Part shown: positions 62,048 through 64,000 of the stretch, piece after piece
How positions within the stretch are numbered: position 1 is the first letter of the stretch
How the letters are laid out: every line of letters begins with the position of its first letter
DNA from: Pseudarthrobacter sp. IC2-21
Lineage (GTDB): Bacteria > Actinomycetota > Actinomycetes > Actinomycetales > Micrococcaceae
Assembly (NCBI RefSeq): GCF_034048115.1
Contig: NZ_CP139145.1
Span: 2,480,001 to 2,544,000 of the forward strand
DNA length: 64,000 bases
Reading direction: 5' to 3'
Position numbers and translations under genes: made by a program
The notes under the pieces: generated by a model
Told to the model about the DNA's origin: nothing
The model's input: only the letters and a program-made list of their open reading frames with translations
The model's database searches: none

Positions 62048-62842
62048 TCAGGCGCCGGACCGTCCACGGAGGTAATCCAGCTGGGCAGCCACCGACATCT
62101 CGGCGGCCCGCCTGACGGAAGGATCGACGTCGGCGTACACCGCGTCCGTCACCGCCGGCACGCTGGCGTCCGGGCCAAGTCCGGTGAGGGCTGCGCGGAT
62201 CTGCGCGAGCCGTTCGAGCCGATGTGCCCGGTAGGCCCCGGTGACGGCCTCCAAGGAAGGGAGCACCGGCCCGTGCGCCGGCAGGACAGCAGCCCCGCCG
62301 AGGGCTTCCAGCCGGTCCAAGGACGTAAGGTAATCGCCCAGTGCGCCGTCCGGGTAATCCAGCACGGTGGTCCCCCGGCCCAGGATGGTATCGCCAGTCA
62401 GCACCGTGCCGTGTGGCCCGTCGCCGGGCAGGTGGAAGCACACCGAATCCGAGGTGTGCCCCGGCGTGGCCACCACCTGAAGGGAAATCCCGGCCGCCTC
62501 GATGATCTCACCGTCCCGCAGAGGCTCGCCGCCGTGGCAGTACCGGGGATCCGCAGCCCGCACCGGGGCGCCGGTGAGTTCCCGCAGCCGCACGGACCCC
62601 GCAGTGTGGTCTGCGTGGCGGTGCGTTACCAGGATCAGTTCAACGCCGCCCACAGCCGCCAGCCGCCTGAGGTGCCCTTCGTCCGCTGGCCCCGGGTCCA
62701 CCACCACCGAAGCCCCGGCATCGGGCGCCGAGATCACGTAGGAATTGGTGCCGTCCAGGCTCATCGGTCCGGGGTTGGGCGCCAGGATGAACTGCGAAAA
62801 GGCCGAGCTGCGCTGCAGGACGGGGCTGGAAGCTGAAGTCAC
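62048..62842 (-). CDS. MBL-fold hydrolase, LACTB2-like
   Basis: 264 residues from the GTG at 62842; the frame is open further upstream, but that part is unlike the family. APNPGPMSLDGTNSYV is the LACTB2-type opening; metal motif THRHADHTAGS (HxHxDH); then VVATPGHTSDSV, LTGDTILGRGT and LPAHGPVL, plus a C-terminal helical region. LACTB2-like enzymes are metal-dependent ribonucleases or hydrolases; the substrate here is unknown. Divergent from the next gene across 150 bases. Confidence 0.88.
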   Translation of the reverse strand: MTSASSPVLQRSSAFSQFILAPNPGPMSLDGTNSYVISAPDAGASVVVDPGPADEGHLRRLAAVGGVELILVTHRHADHTAGSVRLRELTGAPVRAADPRYCHGGEPLRDGEIIEAAGISLQVVATPGHTSDSVCFHLPGDGPHGTVLTGDTILGRGTTVLDYPDGALGDYLTSLDRLEALGGAAVLPAHGPVLPSLEAVTGAYRAHRLERLAQIRAALTGLGPDASVPAVTDAVYADVDPSVRRAAEMSVAAQLDYLRGRSGA

Positions 62843-62992
62843 TCTTCTATCCTTGCATCCGCCGGCTGCACGGACATCCGGCTGGACAGCTGCGCTGCCA
62901 GTGCGGCGTTGCCGGAATAGAACACGGCACGCGCGGGGTTGACCACCAGTGACGACCACACGAACTCCAGCAGGAAGCCGGTACCACTCTCC

Positions 62993-63592
62993 ATGAGCGC
63001 CACCCCCACCACCCTTGCAGACCTCCTCGCCGAGGCAGACGCCGCCGGCCATGACCATGCCGCAACGGAGAAGAACAGCGGGCTCCAGCACATTCATAAC
63101 CACGCCACCGGCAGTATTGTCTGGTTCCCCACGTGGAAGAAGTTCCGCGACACCACGGATTGGAACCAGGCCGTGGACGTGGTCACGGCGGATTTCCGGT
63201 CAGGTTCGGCGCCGGTGGAAAAATGGGCCACCGCGTTCCTTGCCGGCGATCTGGCCATGCTCCTGGAGCGCGCCGCCGCGGCCAGCGACGCCAACACGTT
63301 CGTGGAGGAGAACCTCACGCTCCATCTGACCCGGACCTGGGCCGTGGCCGACGCCGTCGCGCAGGAAAACGGGATGGATCTGCCCAACGGCAGCATCACA
63401 CCCCCGGTCTTCGCCGGCTACCCCTACGACGTCTACGCCCAGGACGGCGGCGTTTTTGCCACCACGCTGTGGAACGACATCATTGACGCCCGGCGGAACC
63501 GGGCACTCACCGAGGAAGCCGCGCGCAAGGCCCTGAAGCCCGTCTCCCGCAAGGCCCTCAAGAACGCTGCCCGGAAGGCTGCCCGCCGCTGA
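62993..63592 (+). CDS. Hypothetical cytoplasmic protein
   Basis: 199 residues from the ATG at 62993; a GTG-type extension to 62939 is in frame but less likely. No membrane segments. Contains IVWFPTWKKFRDTTDW and FAGYPYDVYAQDGG, and ends in a strongly basic helix (KALKNAARKAARR) that may bind nucleic acid or acidic surfaces. I do not recognise the family. Confidence 0.6.
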   Translation: MSATPTTLADLLAEADAAGHDHAATEKNSGLQHIHNHATGSIVWFPTWKKFRDTTDWNQAVDVVTADFRSGSAPVEKWATAFLAGDLAMLLERAAAASDANTFVEENLTLHLTRTWAVADAVAQENGMDLPNGSITPPVFAGYPYDVYAQDGGVFATTLWNDIIDARRNRALTEEAARKALKPVSRKALKNAARKAARR

Positions 63593-63626
63593 GGCGCGGA
63601 TACCTGACATCGGGCCCGTTAACGGG

Positions 63627-63690
63627 CGACGGCGGTTGGCTGGCACTGTGTGAAACTTTCCACAGTGCCAGCCAACCGCCGTCGTTGTTT
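63627..63690. terminator. Long-stem bidirectional terminator
   Basis: A perfect 24-bp inverted repeat (left arm 63627-63650, right arm 63661-63684; arms begin CGACGGCGG and end CCGCCGTCG) with a 10-base loop, followed by TTGTTT. It separates the convergent hypothetical gene (63592) and ilvE (63706). The stem is unusually long for a terminator. Confidence 0.8.
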
Positions 63691-63705
63691 CCGACTGAGG
63701 CCCGC

Positions 63706-64000
63706 TTAGGCGAGGCGCGTCAGCCAGCCATGCCGGTCCGGCACAGTTCCGGTCTGGATACCGAGGAGCTGCTCACGGATGGCCATGGTGGTCTCCCCCG
63801 CCTTGGCGTCCTCCGAGCCGATGAACTCCGTGGCATCCTTCAGGACTCCGATGGGAGTAATCACGGCGGCGGTGCCGCACGCGAAGACCTCGGCGATCTC
63901 GCCGGATGCCACGCCGTCGCGCCACTCGGACAGGGTGATCTTGCGTTCGCTGACTTCGCGGCCCATGTCCTTGGCCACCTGAATCACCGAGGAGCGGGTG
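63706..64000 (-). CDS. ilvE: Branched-chain amino acid aminotransferase, C-terminal part
   Basis: The frame is open to the window edge, so only the last 98 residues are present. RSSVIQVAKDMG followed by ERKITLSEWRDGV and AEVFACGTAAVITPIG, where GTAAVITPIG is the phosphate-binding/active-site loop of class IV aminotransferases of the IlvE group; ends TGTVPDRHGWLTRLA. Transaminates the 2-oxo acids of Leu, Ile and Val. No link to the leuCD operon 12 kb away is visible. Confidence 0.93.
   Translation of the reverse strand, partial: TRSSVIQVAKDMGREVSERKITLSEWRDGVASGEIAEVFACGTAAVITPIGVLKDATEFIGSEDAKAGETTMAIREQLLGIQTGTVPDRHGWLTRLA

Noticed and set aside
1..64000. CRISPR array, prophage or toxin-antitoxin module
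   Set aside because: No regularly spaced repeats, phage structural genes, integrase or small overlapping toxin-antitoxin pair were seen.

Overview
The window is high-GC actinobacterial chromosome and looks like Arthrobacter, Pseudarthrobacter or a close relative in the Micrococcaceae. The indications are the gene content (a recG-rsmD ... coaD-yceD-rpmF-rnc-mutM block, and an ndgR-type IclR regulator divergent from leuCD), frequent GTG/TTG starts, a cysteine-free L32, and genes for activated ManNAc-uronic acid and glucuronic acid, sugars known from Micrococcaceae teichuronic acids. This assignment is inferred from the sequence, not from a database match.

Layout. 1-4.1 kb: the 3' end of a secreted DUF4082/Ig-like protein, facing a three-gene operon (secreted Pro-rich protein, MFS transporter, membrane-anchored TolB-like propeller). 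4.1-16.6 kb: housekeeping genes on the minus strand (mutM, rnc, rpmF, yceD, coaD, rsmD, recG, a DAK2 protein, thiL), interrupted at 7.3-10.5 kb by three plus-strand genes (aminotransferase, spermidine-synthase-like protein, orphan solute-binding lipoprotein). 16.6-42.6 kb: a cell-surface polysaccharide locus in two convergent operons. The plus operon (wecB, a GT-B enzyme, a GSCFA protein, an SGNH-like protein, two orphans, a large GT2 enzyme, ugd) meets the minus operon (surface protein, two GT4 enzymes, a Wzm/Wzt ABC exporter, three large proteins of which two are GT fusions, wecC, a secreted beta-helix protein). At the meeting point lies an intact IS21-family element (26466-29105) inserted into an already frameshifted ISL3-family element. 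42.6-64 kb: core genes again (DUF3515 lipoprotein, ddl, gpsA, plsC, murA, DUF4434-like secreted protein, leuCD/ndgR, two dynamin-like GTPases, tRNA-Glu and tRNA-Gln, a heptad-repeat membrane protein, a HAD phosphatase, gltX, an FAH-family enzyme, an MBL-fold hydrolase, and the 3' end of ilvE).

How the genes fit together. WecB and WecC convert UDP-GlcNAc to UDP-ManNAc and then UDP-ManNAcA; Ugd makes UDP-GlcA. Six glycosyltransferase genes, three of them coding for more than one catalytic-type domain, would build the chain, and Wzm/Wzt would export it. No flippase, Wzy polymerase, chain-length regulator or initiating phosphosugar transferase is in the window, which favours an ABC-dependent teichuronic-acid-like polymer started by an enzyme encoded elsewhere. 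The central part of the locus (about 17.8-37 kb, apart from the IS elements) is visibly richer in A+T than its flanks, which suggests horizontal exchange. No CRISPR array, prophage, rRNA gene or recognisable riboswitch was seen.
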